This document shows positions 45,727-58,922 of a stretch of DNA of 64,000 nucleotides, one piece after another. Position 1 is the stretch's first letter; every line of letters begins with the position of its first letter. A program made the position numbers and the translations under genes. The notes below the pieces were generated by a model. The model was not told the origin of the DNA. It did no database searches and was given only the letters and a program-made list of their open reading frames with translations. Source of the DNA: Leptodactylus fallax (Eukaryota > Chordata > Amphibia > Anura > Leptodactylidae); contig CAMRHE010000324.1 of NCBI GenBank assembly GCA_947044405.1, forward strand, positions 186,001 through 250,000, read 5' to 3'.

Positions 45727-46395
45727 CCCACTGGACTTCTAAACCCAGAATGAGTAGAGGTTACATAGTTAGAATGGTTGAAAAAAGATACTGTATGTCC
45801 ATCAAGTTCAACCAAGGTATGGGACAGGGCATGAGTGAAGGAAATATGTTTTTTTTACGTTTACATAAGCATCTAAGTAAAATGCATCTAAGCCTTTCTT
45901 TTATGCTGTCAGGTATTGCTGCTTGCTATGACAACCTCCTGGGATAGACTATTACACAGATTCACAGTCCTTACAGTGAAGAAGCCTAGTATCTCTGGAG
46001 ATTAAACCTATTTTCTTGAGATGAAAGCAGTACCCCCTTGTCTATTGAGAGGATTTTACATGAAACAGCTTTTCCTCATATTTCTTATATGGGACATTAA
46101 TATATTTATTAAGGTTTATCATATCTCCTCTTAAATGCCTTTTCTCAAGACTAGGCAAATTTAATATCTCCTCATAACTGAGGTTCTCTGTGCCCTTTAT
46201 CAGTTTGAACCTTTTCCAACTCTAGGACATCCTTTCTATGAAGTGGTGCCCAGAACTAAACTGCATATTCCAGATGGAGCCACCCCGATGATTTATAAAG
46301 TAGTAATGTCACCATAACTGTCCCGTCAGTCCATACCTCTTTCAATACATGGCAATATCCTGCTGGCCTTAAAAGCAGCTTCTTAAATGATATTG
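45727..46395 (-). pseudogene. CR1-type LINE, 3' part
   Basis: Minus-strand LINE tail. The 3' end matches the familiar amphibian GGTTGAACTTGATGGAC.TA motif with TTTTTTCAACC. ORF2 C-terminal remnants are readable in reverse from about 46140: GDMINLNKYI, KGLDAF. The plus strand contains GGTGCCCAGAACTAAACTGC and ATATCCTGCTGGCCTTAA. It continues at 49619-49890 after a nested insertion. Confidence 0.65.
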
Positions 46396-47008
46396 CTAGA
46401 AGAGCAATTTCCAAAAATGCAAAAACTGGCTGATACCAGAGAGCAGTAGATCAAGCTACCTAAATCCTACACACAGCACAGGGAGGTAGAGTCTAAAGTT
46501 GCTCAGATGATTTCAAGAGAGCCCGCAGCATGGCCGGATGGTCTCTGCAGGTTCTGAGGCCCAGGTTATCAGCCCAAAAGCATAAGAAATAGATGCATAT
46601 ACAATCTGTAGTCAAAACGAGAATCCACAGCAACACTCAAAATGCAAGTCAAACCAGTAGACCAGAATCAGAAAAGTAAACATATCCAGGGCGAGGTCAA
46701 TTCAAGAGTTCACAGTCAACATCAAAATCAGAAGACAAGGGAATATGCGGTAAACAAGCCAAGGTCAGTTGAACAACAAACAGGAACAATAAGAGTACAG
46801 GAGGCTCACTAGCAAGTATTAACAAACAAATAGCAGGCGCGTGGGGAGTTGAGAACAGACTTTAAATATCCCTCCGCAGCTACTAAGTTCTGATTAGCTA
46901 CAGAGTCAGAAAAAGCTTCATATGACAGCATGGCAACCTTAAAGCAACAGTAGCAAGCAATACTGCAGTGAACAGAATACATACTGAGAATCCTAGCAAA
47001 GTTGTTAA
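46396..47008 (-). mobile_element. LTR-like block inside the CR1
   Basis: About 610 bp from TGCTAGAAGAGCAATTTCC to GAGAATCCTAGCA, so short inverted TGCTAG/CTAGCA tips. Reversed it contains GGATATTTAAAGTCTG (TATA-like) and long non-coding sequence rich in GTTGACTGTGAACTC-type motifs. Target duplication not found. Confidence 0.4.
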
Positions 47009-47012
47009 TTAA

Positions 47013-49614
47013 CCCCTTAACGCAAAATGACGTACCAGTATGTCATGGAAACGTATACCAAACCGAAAAATGATATCCCAGTATGTCATTTTCATATGAC
47101 CCGCTCAGAAGCTGAATGGGTGACATCAAGAGCGGGTGTCAGCTGAGCTCCAATCGCGGGTGTTAAAGCCTTAGATGCCGCGGTCAATTGTGACCACGGC
47201 ATCTAATGGATTGCCCTAGCAACCTGTTACCTTTCCACTGGCAATTCAGGGGCTCTGCAAAAGTGGCATGACGTCCAAAAACCAAACTGTGTTCCAAGAA
47301 ACAAAATAGTGCTCCTTCACTTTTGTGCCCGGCTGTGCCCAAACAGCAGTTTATACTCACATATGGCATTAAGTACATTATCCTGGGTACACCAGTGTCA
47401 TACATGTGGGCATAAACTGCTATTTGGGCACACAGCAGGGCACACATGTGAATGAGCCTTTGAGCCAATCTGCTTTTGGACAACTAATTTAGATTGTTGG
47501 TTTTTGGACGCCATGTAACATTTGCAGAGACCCCAAAATTGCACTACAAAATGGGGTCACTTCTTGTGGAATTCCAATTTACTGGCACCTTCAGGACTCT
47601 GAAAAAACAACATGGCATCCAAAATGTCCCTCTAAATCTATACCCCAAAAGCTAAAAAGCGCAGTGCTCCTTTCCTTCTGAGCCCTGCTGTGTGCCTAAG
47701 CAACAGTTTACGCCCACATATACAACTTCTTTGTAACCAGGATAACCAACTTAATAGTTTTCGGAGTGTGTTTCTCTTATGACACAAAGTGGGCACAACA
47801 TGCTGGGCACTGAAATGGCACATTATTTTAAAAATTTAAATTTTCACTTTGTACATTCATTTTTGGGAAGCACTAACGGGCTCAAAATGATAATATTCCT
47901 TGAGAAATTCCTTGAGGAGTGTAGTTTCTAAAATTCTGTTACTTATAAGGGGTTTCCATTGTACTGGCACTTTAGGGGCCCTGCAAATGGGATATGGCAC
48001 CAGAAAACTATTCCAGCAAAATCTGCCCTCCAAAAGCCAAATAGCGCTCTTTCTATTCCGAGCCCCGCCATGTACCCATACAACATTTTATGACCACATA
48101 TGGAGTATTTATGTGTTCAGGAGAAATTGTGCAACACACTATGGGGTGCTTTTTCTTCTTTAACCCCTTGTAAAAATGAAAAATTTGGGGCTAAATGGAC
48201 AGTTTATTGGAAAAAAAGTAATTTTTTAATTTTTACATCCCAATGCTAATAAAATCTGTGAAACAGTTGTGGGGTCAAAATTCTCACCATACCCCTTGAG
48301 AAATTCGTTGAGGTGTGTAATTTCTAAAATGGGGTCACTTTTTGGGGTTTTCATTATATTGGTACTTTAGGGGCTCTGCAAATATGACATGGCACCTGAA
48401 AGCTATTCCAGCAAAATCTGCCCTTTAAAAGCCAAATAGCACTTTTTCCATTCTGAGCCCCGCCATGTACCAATACAGCAGTTTACAACCACATATGGGG
48501 TATTACCATGTTCAGGAGAAATTGCGTAATTACCTGTGGGGTGCTTTTTCTCCTTTAACCCCTTGGGAAAATGAAAACTTTAGGGATAAAGTGACGTTTT
48601 AGTAATTTTTCATTTACACATCCCATTGTTAATAAAATCTGTTAAACCGATGTGGGGTCAAAATGCTTACTATACCCCTTGATAAATTCTGTCAGGGGTT
48701 TAGTTTCCAAAATGGGGTCACTTTTGGAGGATTTTCATTGTATTGGTACTCTATGGGCTCTGCAAATGAGACATGGTACCTGAAAACTATTCCAGCGAAA
48801 TCTGCTTTTCAGACACCCAGTGTCGCTTCTTCTCTTCCGTGTGCTGCCGTGTGCTCAAACATCAGTTTACCCCCTCATATGGGATCCTTCTGTGCTCGGG
48901 AGAAATTGCCTAATAAGCTGTGAGGTGCATTTTTTTCCTTTAACCCCTTGTTAATGTGTTAATTTTAGGGCTAAATGAATGTATTATTAAAAAATTAAAT
49001 GTTTTAATTTCAACTCCATATTGTTTTAATTCCCATGAAATGCTTAAAGAGTTAACAAACTTCCTAAATTCTGTTTTGAATTATTTGAGGGGTGCAGTTT
49101 TGAAAATGGGGTAATTTATGTGGGTTTGTAATATATATAGGCCTTTAAAATATCCTACAGAACTGAAGTGGTCATTAAAAAATGGGATTGGGAAATTTTT
49201 TTTGTAAATTGGAAAAATCACTGTTACACTTGTAAGCTTTATAATGTCCAAAATAAATTAAAGGGCGATTAAAAAACAATGCTGATATAAAGCAGAGATA
49301 TGGAAGATAATATTTATTATTGTATTTGGGTGGTATGACTATCTGTCTGAAACGGGGAGAATTTCACGTTTTGAAAACTGCAAATTTTTCCAAATTTCAA
49401 TCAAATTTCGTATTTTTTTTTTATAAATAAACACATACAATATTGATCAATGTTTACCACTAACATGAAGCACAATGTGTCATGAAAAAACAATCTCAAA
49501 ATCACATAGGTAAGTTAAAGTGTCTCAAAGTTATTGCCATATAAAGTGACACATGTCAATTTTGAAAAATGAAGCCTGGTCATTAAGGTAATTTTAGGCC
49601 CGATCCTTAAGGGG
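47013..49614. mobile_element. 2.6-kb TTAA-flanked element with ~380-bp tandem units
   Basis: TTAA at 47009-47012 and 49615-49618. Ends CCCCTTAACGC and (reversed) CCCCTTAAGGATCGGG. The interior is four to five copies of a ~380-bp unit marked by GGGGCTCTGCAAAT (47248, 47591, 47972, 48368, 48748), ATTCCAGCAAAATCTGCC and CACATATGG.GTATT. No transposase frame. TTAA duplication and CCCC tips suggest piggyBac-like; Kolobok is an alternative. Confidence 0.72.
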
Positions 49615-49618
49615 TTAA

Positions 49619-49900
49619 TCTCTATCAGTGACTCTTCCAGCTTTACTCCCCCAAGACATATATTGCATGCAGATTATTTTTACCCAGTTGTATAATATTT
49701 ATCCACATTGAACCTTATCTGAAAAAATATAGACAGTGTTATTAATCCCATCTTCTATGTCATTAATAAATTAAATAATAGCTTCCCAACACAGAATGCT
49801 GGGGTACAGGTCATTGACTTTAACTCTCTGGATAAGATACTTCAAACAGTTTTTACTCCGATTACATACTATATATTCCAAGTCAATGGAGCTAATTTTA
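49619..49900 (-). pseudogene. CR1-type LINE, continuation
   Basis: Resumes the 45727-46395 LINE: ATCAGTGACTCTTCCAGC, then CATGCAGATTATTTTTACCC, TTTATCCACATTGAACC and ATCCCATCTTCTATGTCATT. On the minus strand this is decayed reverse-transcriptase coding sequence. Confidence 0.65.
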
Positions 49901-51295
49901 CCCATTAATTGCTTCCGGCACCATGATGTAATAGTACGTCATGGAAAAGTGTACCTTCCTACACCATGATGTACTATTATGTCATGGTAATGTCACCCAC
50001 TCAGCTTCTGAATGAAACAGCAGGAAACAGCCATCTAAACTTATTCAGATAGAAACAGAAGGGAAATTATAATACTCTGGGGTTTCTTCAGACCCCATAA
50101 TATAATAGCTGGAGGCCCGGGAAGGTGACAAAAATAAAATCCATTTATATTCACCTTCCATTACCTATTTTGGGCCCCCTGCTCGGTGTCTGGCACTCTG
50201 TGTCTTCATCCTTGCGTCATGGCGTGCTCATGTCACCGGTGAGGCCCAATCACAGGAGCATGATGTCATAGAAGAGTGCCAGATGCAGCAAGGAAGAAGA
50301 CACAGAGTGCCAGACATGATGAGGAGGCCCAAAAAAAGTAACAGAAGGGGATTATAAATGTTTGTTTTTTTTGTCACCTCCCCTGGGCCTCTAGATATTA
50401 TACTCTGGGATCTAAAGAGACCTCAGAGTATAATAATTTACCCGCAGCGGCTATTTTATTTCATCCAAGATGAATCCCAAATTCTGAAGACCGAACAATT
50501 TGAAATATTCAAGTCAAATACGATTAATTATGAACCAATTCATCCATCTCTAGCCACAAGCTGTACATAACATATTGGGCAGTGAGGTGACAGATATCTG
50601 GGAACATTTAAATTTTCATTTTACTTCATCCACTGCAAATTTCTTTTTCAAAACCATCTCTTGGGTCAAAATACTCATTATACCCTTTACTAAATTCTAT
50701 AAGGGGTATAGTATACAAAATGGGGTCACTTTTTGGGGGCTTACATTGTACTGGTACTTTAGGGGCTCTGCAAATGCGGCATGACACCTAAAATCTATTC
50801 CAGCAAAAGCTGCATTCCAAAAAACAACAAAAAAGCGCTCTTTCCATTCTGAGTCCTGCCTTACAACATTTTGCAACCACATATGGGGTATTTCCGTTTT
50901 CAGGAGAAATTGTGTAACAAACTTTGCAGTGCTTTTTCTCCTCTAACCGTTTGTGAAAATAAAAAACTTGGGGATAAAATGACATTTTAGTAGTTTTTCA
51001 TTTTCACATTCCAATGTTAATAAAATCTTTGAAACTGCTGTAGGATTAAGATGCCCACTATACCCTTTGATAAATTCCTTAATAGGTGTAGTTTCCAAAA
51101 TGGGGTCACTTTTTGGGGGTTTCCATTGTACTGGTACTTTAGGGGTTCTGCAAATGAAACATGGCACCGAAAAAATATTCCAGCAATATCTGTATCTGGC
51201 CTCCAAAAGCCAAATAGTGCTCTTTCCATTCTGAGCCCTGCCATATACCCATACAACATTTTACGAACACATAACATCTGGATATGGAGCTTTGT
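49901..51295. mobile_element. Second copy of the TTAA tandem-unit family, interrupted
   Basis: Left end TTAATTGCTTCCGGCACCAT with hairpin-like TGATGTAATAGTACGTCATG and CTACACCATGATGTACTATT. After an insert (50060-50551) two ~380-bp units follow (GGGGCTCTGCAAAT at 50761, GGGGTTCTGCAAAT at 51144). The right end is missing. Confidence 0.6.
50066..50551. mobile_element. Foldback module plus hAT right end
   Basis: 50066-50440: termini TTATAATACTCTGGGGTTTC and (reversed) ATTATTATACTCTGAGGTC, with about 90 bp of pairing. 50441-50551 ends CATCCATCTCTA, the hAT terminus shared with 21576 and 35967, and has the internal GAAATATTCAAGTC motif. The module may be cargo of this hAT; its left end is not evident. 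Confidence 0.6.
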
Positions 51296-51687
51296 TCAGG
51301 TTTAGTTTGTGTAGCTTAGCTTAAACCATTTCTATGTTTATTCTGTTTAGTATACTGATTGATAAATTTCTAGTATTTTTGGCACGTATATCAACTACTC
51401 CATGTTCTTCTATATATACAGCGCTAAAGAGCACTTTAAAGAGAAACTTTCATCCCCTCTGAGAAGTCCAGCTGTTTGCACCATTTAATAGGCAATGAAC
51501 CACTGATTCTGACACAGTTGGAATTTTTTTTCTCTAGCTCACACCGTTCCCAAGCAACATGTGCTGTTAGTTTTAGCACCTCATATGCTACTTAGTCTCT
51601 ACTGGCAGGTGGGCAGGTGGGCAGTGTCAGGTAGGAGCAGGCTAAGGAAGTGATTATGAGCTCTGACAGTGCCTGTTTCTAAGAGGA
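51296..51687. other. Unassigned; one Kolobok-like tip
   Basis: CTTTAAAGAGAAACTTTCATC at 51435 resembles a T2/Kolobok terminus. Otherwise nothing recognised. Confidence 0.3.
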
Positions 51688-54600
51688 ATAATAATAATAA
51701 TAATAACTTTATTTATATAGCACCAACATATTCCGCAGCACTTTACAAATCAGAGGACATATGAACAGACAATATGAGACATTACAATGTGACAAAGAAA
51801 TAAACATATAATAGAAGTGAGAGCCCTGCTCACAAGAGCTTACATTCTATGAGGAGATAGGGGGACATCAGAGGTCACAGGGTTTGTTTGCTACAATGGT
51901 CCAGCCATCTATTAATAGAAAAGGTTATGTAACTGAAGCTGTATGAACCCATCACCAGCTGGTATCTGTGAATAAACAGATATTAAGTGCAAGAAGTGCG
52001 CTATAACTTTTAGATGGAGAGGACAAGATCTGAAGAACAGAGGAGGAAGGATAAAAGGTGTTATTGTTTTATACCTCCGCGCATTACACAAGTGATAAGC
52101 CTGACTATGCAGATGTGATTTTAGGACAGTTTTGAAGCTGCTGTAGTTGGGGATTAATCAGATTGTATGGGGTAAAGCATTCCAGAACACCGGTGCAGCT
52201 CTAGAAAAGTCTTGGAGACGGGAGTGGGATATTTGGATAACAGAGGATGTAAATCTAAGATCATTGGCAGAACGGAGAGGACAGTTGGGGCAGTAGACAG
52301 TGACGAGAGAGGAGATATGGGGGGGTTCAGCACTATGGATGGATTTGTGGGTGAGTATGATAATTTTATATTGTATTCTGTGATGAATGGGCAACCAGTA
52401 CATCGACAGACACAAGGTAGATGCATCTGTGTACCGGTTTGACAGAAAGACGAGTCTGGCGGCTGCATTCAGGACAGATTGTAAAGGAGAGAGTTAGTAA
52501 GAGGAAGCCCAATTAGAAGAGAATTGCAATAGTGAAGACGAGAGAATCAGAGCGACAATGAGGGTTTTTGATGTTTCCACAGTGAGAAATTCTAGAGATG
52601 TTGTTGAGGTTCAGGTGAAAAAAGCATGCAAGTTTCTAAATATATGGGGTAAAGGTGAGATCTGAGTCAAATACAACCCCTAGACAGCGGGCATGCTGCC
52701 TCAGTGTAATAGTAAGGCCACAGACAGAAATGGAGATATCAGGGTTAGGTCGGTTAGTAGATGGAGGGAACACAAGAAGTTCCATTTTTGAAAGATTCAA
52801 TTTCAGATAAAGAGAAGACATGATGTTAGAGACAGCAGAGAGACAGTCACTGTTGTTCTGTAGTAGTGCAGGGGTGATGTCATGGGATGAGGTATATAGC
52901 GGGGTATCATCAGCATAAAGATGGTATTAAAAGCCAAATCTGCTGATGGTTTGTCCAATTCTGGCTGTGTACAGAGAAAAGAGAAGATGGCCTAGGACTG
53001 AGCCCTGAGGAACCCCAACTGCAAGGGGCAAAGACGAAAGATAGGAAGAAAACCAAAAGAGAGCGGTGTCCCTGAGGCCAATAGAGTGGAGCATAGTGAG
53101 GAGTAGTTGGGGTCTACAGTGTCAAATAAGAATAAATAGTGAATAGTCACCATTAGATTTTGCCATCAGGAGATCGTTGGAGACTTTTGTAAGGGTCGTT
53201 TCTGTAGAGTGCAGTGCACGAAAACTTGATTGTAAGGGGTCCAGAAGAGAGTTAGCAGAGAGATAGCGAATTAGGAGGGACTAGACCAAGCATTCCAGGA
53301 GTATAGAGATGAAGGGGAGGTTAGAGATGGGTCGGTAGTTAGCAGCACAGGATGGGTCCAGGGAGGGTTTTTCAGTAGTCATGTTATCACAGCATGTTTG
53401 AAGGAGAAGGGAAAGATTCCAGAAGAAAGAGAGAGCTTAAAAACTTTAGTAAGGTGATTTGTAACAGCAGGGGACAGAGACTGGAGGAGGTGTGACAGAA
53501 TAGGATCACTTGTGCAAGTAGTAGGGCAAGAAGAAGAAAGTAGCTGGGAGACTTCTTCTGTTACTGGGTCAAATAATGAAAGTTCACAATGGGGAGCAAG
53601 GGAGGGAAGGGGACTGATGCTGCTTGGAGATTAGGTTATTTCCTGATGGATGTTGTTGATTTTGTTTTTAAAGTACGTGGCTATGTCTTGAGCACTGAGG
53701 TCTGTGACAGCTACCCGCGTAAGGAGGGAGTTAAAGGTGTCAAAGAATCATTTAGGCTTATTGGAGAGAGAAGAGATGAGAGAGGTGAAGTAAGCTTGTT
53801 TGGCGAGGTGAAGGGCAGAGTTATAGGATTTGAGCATAAATTTGAAGTGAGGAAAATCTACAAATATGTTAGATTGTCGCCACATACGTTCAGCACATCT
53901 TGAGCATCGCTGAAGAAAACGTGTTTGAAGAGAGTGCCAAGTTTGCTGGTGTCTGTGTTGGAATTTTCGGACAGTCAAGGGTGCTACTTTATTCAGGGTG
54001 GTTTTGAGAGTAGTGTTTGGTGGCCAGTTCAAGACAGGAGAGAGAAGAGATGGGAGACAGTGATGACAGTAGTGTGTCTGAGAGGTGCTGTGTGTCTACA
54101 GCCCGTAAATTTCTGTATGTGCGGTAGGTCAGTATGTTTTGCGAAGAACAAGTATCCTTTGATGGTACAGGAAAGAAGGTTGTGGTTGGAAATTGGTAGG
54201 CGAGCATTAGTAAAGTCAGAGACAGAACAGAGCTGTAAGATGACCAGATCAAGGATATTACTGTAATGGAATTGCCAGTTGAGCAATTTCCCAGTTCATG
54301 CTGCAGAACCCTGGGGGAGGGGCACAACAAGACAGTGAGCCCTAAAGCTGACCCCTCCTCCACTGGCCCTGCCTATCGCCTGACTGTCCTAGGTGACACC
54401 CGACAACTTGGAGCTGGTCCCTACTCTGAATAAGTGACAACACAGTACGCAGATAGGACAAACAGCAACAAAAGGGAGGTCAGCTAGCCAAGGGGTCGGT
54501 AACAGTTGAGCAATGTAGTACAGAATCACAATCCAAGAGAATAGTCAAAGTCAAAGCCAGAGGTCAGGAATAGGAATACAGATAATAGCAAAAAAGGAGC

Positions 54601-55020
54601 TAGCAGGGACAAAGTCACAAAACAGAATCACAATAGCCAGCAACTATGTTTATAGCAAGTCAGGACCTGCCCCAGACTTGATTAGTAGATAGGCCGTCAA
54701 TCACACAGGCAAGGCTAAGATTAACTATTGAGGAGCCGAAAGAAACAAGGTGCAGGAGACGGGTGTGGCTGAAATTCAATTATATAGGATAATGTTCAGA
54801 CTGAGCATCAAGAACCTTAAGCAAGGAATCAAACTGAATACGCCTCCTGCACCGCAGCATGCGAGTGGAGTGTGGCGCAGAGACCAGAACAGGCAGAGAC
54901 ATTACAATTACCATCTTTGTGTGTGGGAGAAGAAGTAAGCTGAGGGAGACCAAGAGAGGCAGTTAGTGATAGAAGGTGAGAGGCAGATGGGGATGTTAAA
55001 ATCACTCATAATGAGGGTAG
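51688..55020 (-). pseudogene. L2-type LINE, 5'-truncated, split by an LTR
   Basis: The 3' end is an (AAT)n microsatellite at 51688-51711 followed by TTTATTTATATAGCACCAAC (reverse of the common L2 tail). Minus-strand coding runs upward: DFSRAAPVFWNALPHTI and YWLPIHHRIQYK (52415-52158); LGVVFDSDLTF and LNLSKMELLVFPPS (52821-52636); LYADDTPLY with an intact YADD at about 52910; [16 protein letters not shown] at about 53015; AERMWRQSN and LNKVAPLTVR (54032-53748); LRAVDTQHLSDTLLSSL (54363-53989); decayed endonuclease DFN near 55000. Many stops. The LTR at 54262-54906 interrupts the endonuclease. Confidence 0.9.
54262..54906 (+). mobile_element. Solo LTR, family 1
   Basis: 645 bp from TGTAATGGAATTGCCAGTTG to GGCAGAGACATTACA, with inverted tips TGTAATG/CATTACA and identical 5-bp duplications attac at 54257-54261 and 54907-54911. 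Homologous to the solo LTR at 15874-16529 in opposite orientation. It inserted into the L2. Confidence 0.92.
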
Positions 55021-55853
55021 GAATTTCACAGGATAGAAAGTTCTGAATCACTCAAGGAGCTCTGAATCACTCCCCCTTGCCTGTTCCCGAATGAGTATAA
55101 GGGAGGTATACTATTAGACAACCATAGACACATTAGCAAAGGTCTACAGCCAGTGATCAGGTTGGAAATATATTCCTAGTAACAGTATAGTTATAGTTTC
55201 AAGTATTAAAGACAGTGATCAAGACCTCAAGTGTGGGAAAAGAGGTTTATCTTTGTCTTAATTTCAAAAAAATATGGTAAAATATGGGTAAGCATCCAAA
55301 ATAATGGTAAACAGTGGTTTGTATAAGCCCAGTTTTATCGCCCCGTGATATATAATGTTGTTCATTAAAGGCAATTATCAACAAGCAGTTGTTGTACTCA
55401 GCTAACAAACAAAACAATGGAAATGCATCAAAGGAACATGGGGGGGGGTGGAAACCCTGGGAGTGGCTCGTATGGGGAGATATCAGGTGTTGTTGGAGGA
55501 GTCAAACTTTACATTCTTAGTCCCTTGAGTCAAGGGGAAGTAGTTTTTCCTGCATCTTCTTCAGTTTCAGAGACATCAATTTGGAACAAGATGCCTTTAC
55601 TTTTTTTGGTAGAGAGGGGAGCTCTAATGTCATCACAGAGGGTAGCCATGAAGGGGCTACAATCGGTGGAATGTCCAAAATCTGCCACAATTTCTACAGA
55701 TCAGCTGGGGTGGTGATGACTAACAGTAATTGGCGTCCTTTGTTAGTGACAGCCAGTCCAAATGGGAAGAGCCATGCAGTATGGGACATTTCTGGCTCTC
55801 AGAGCCTCTAAAACTGGCTTTAATATTCTTCTCTTTTCAAGGGTTGAGGGAGC
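55021..55853. other. Unassigned
   Basis: No recognised feature. A G-run lies at 55440-55448. The open stretch at 55417-55716 has no motif. Confidence 0.3.
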
Positions 55854-55855
55854 TA

Positions 55856-57475
<1,620 letters not shown>

Positions 57476-57477
57476 TA

Positions 57478-57893
57478 AGTCCTGAAATAGATGGATAATT
57501 GTCCCTTCATACTGCAGTTGGTCTCTATCTCTGGCTGCTTTCAGAATTGACATTTTTGGTTGGGTTGGTTTTGCCTTAGCCATCTGTATTTTATTATGTA
57601 TTTTAGCTAATTTTATTTTCCTTTTACAGATTTTATTAAGTGCTTTGTAATTATCAAAGGCTATAACTGACCCTTTAGATTTTTAATCTGTAAATTACTA
57701 TTTTTATCATTTATAGTTGCTTTAATCATAGCTGTAAGCCAATTTAAGGTTTAAATTAATAAATTGTTACGTATACTGAATTATTTGACAGGAGAAAATA
57801 TACTGTACATCCGCTCCTCTGCAGATTGGACTTCATTATAATTTTTTTTCCATTGTGTATCTTAGCAAAAGCAGAGACAACAAAGTATGTGTT
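57478..57893. other. Unassigned
   Basis: AT-rich. TAAGCCAATTTAAGGTTT at 57735 matches the edge of the dispersed repeat at 45555. Nothing else recognised. Confidence 0.3.
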
Positions 57894-57897
57894 TTAA

Positions 57898-58918
57898 CCC
57901 TTTCCCGACATCCGTCATAATAGTACGGCGGATGTCGGGTGCTTAAATATGGCGGTCGCTCGGGACCCGGGGATCGCCGGCACCAGGAGCAAGCTGCAGG
58001 GCCGGCGTCTCATTACTATGACAGCCGGGAAGCTGCATTGTAATACATTGCATTAGTTATCAGACCACCTGGGGTTCAATACCCCTAGGGGGTCTAATAA
58101 ATGCAAAAAATTTAAATAAAAAAAAAGTAAAAAAAATATACAAAAAAAAAGAAAAAATATTAAAAGTTCAAATCATCCCCCATTCCCTAGAACAGATATA
58201 AAAGTAGTTAAATACTGTGAAACACATACACATTAGGTATCCCTGTGTCTGAAAATGCCTGGTCTACAAATCTATAAAAATATTTCTCCCGTACGGTAAA
58301 TGCCGTAGCGGGAAAAAAAAAAAATCAAAAGTGCCAAACCGCCGTTTTTTTCACTGTTTTGCCTCTGATAAAAATTTGAATAAAAAGTGATCAAAGCAAT
58401 AGTAATTCCCCAAAATGGTATAACTAAAATGTACACCTGGTCATGCAAAAAAAAGACGCCCTATGCATCCCCGTACATGGAAGTATAAAAATTTTACAGA
58501 TGTCAGAATATGGCGACTTTAAAAAAAATATATATTTTTGCACAGTTTTGGATTTTTGTTAAGGGGTTAAGGGGTTAAATGTAAATAAAACCACAATTTG
58601 GTATCCACAGAATTGTACCGAAACATAGAATACAGATGACATGTTATTTTGGCTGTAGAGCGAACGCCGTAAAAACAAAGCCCGGAAGAAAGTCGCACAA
58701 ATGCACTTTTTCTTCAAATCCACCCCATTCTGAATTTTTTTCCAGCTTCACAGTACATTGCACAGAATAATAAATGGTAGCATCATGAAAAAAAATTTGT
58801 CCTGCAAACATAAAGACCTCATATGGCTCTGAAAACCGGAAAAATAAAAAAGTTATTGGGTTTGGAATGGGGGGGGAGTCAAAAACGAATATCGAAAAAT
58901 GTCACCGGCGGGAAGGGG
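57898..58918. mobile_element. Short TTAA-flanked element (piggyBac-like)
   Basis: TTAA at 57894-57897 and 58919-58922. Left CCCTTTCCCGACATCCGTC, right reversed CCCCTTCCCGCCGGTGAC. The left end forms a strong subterminal hairpin (CCCGACATCCG / CGGATGTCGGG around a TAATAGTACG loop, 57904-57940). 1021 bp, no transposase. Relatives at 30812, 31837 and the tip at 6282. Confidence 0.8.
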
Positions 58919-58922
58919 TTAA

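Noticed and set aside
53589..54363. Plus-strand open frames across the L2 region
   Set aside because: Antisense shadows of the minus-strand L2 LINE.
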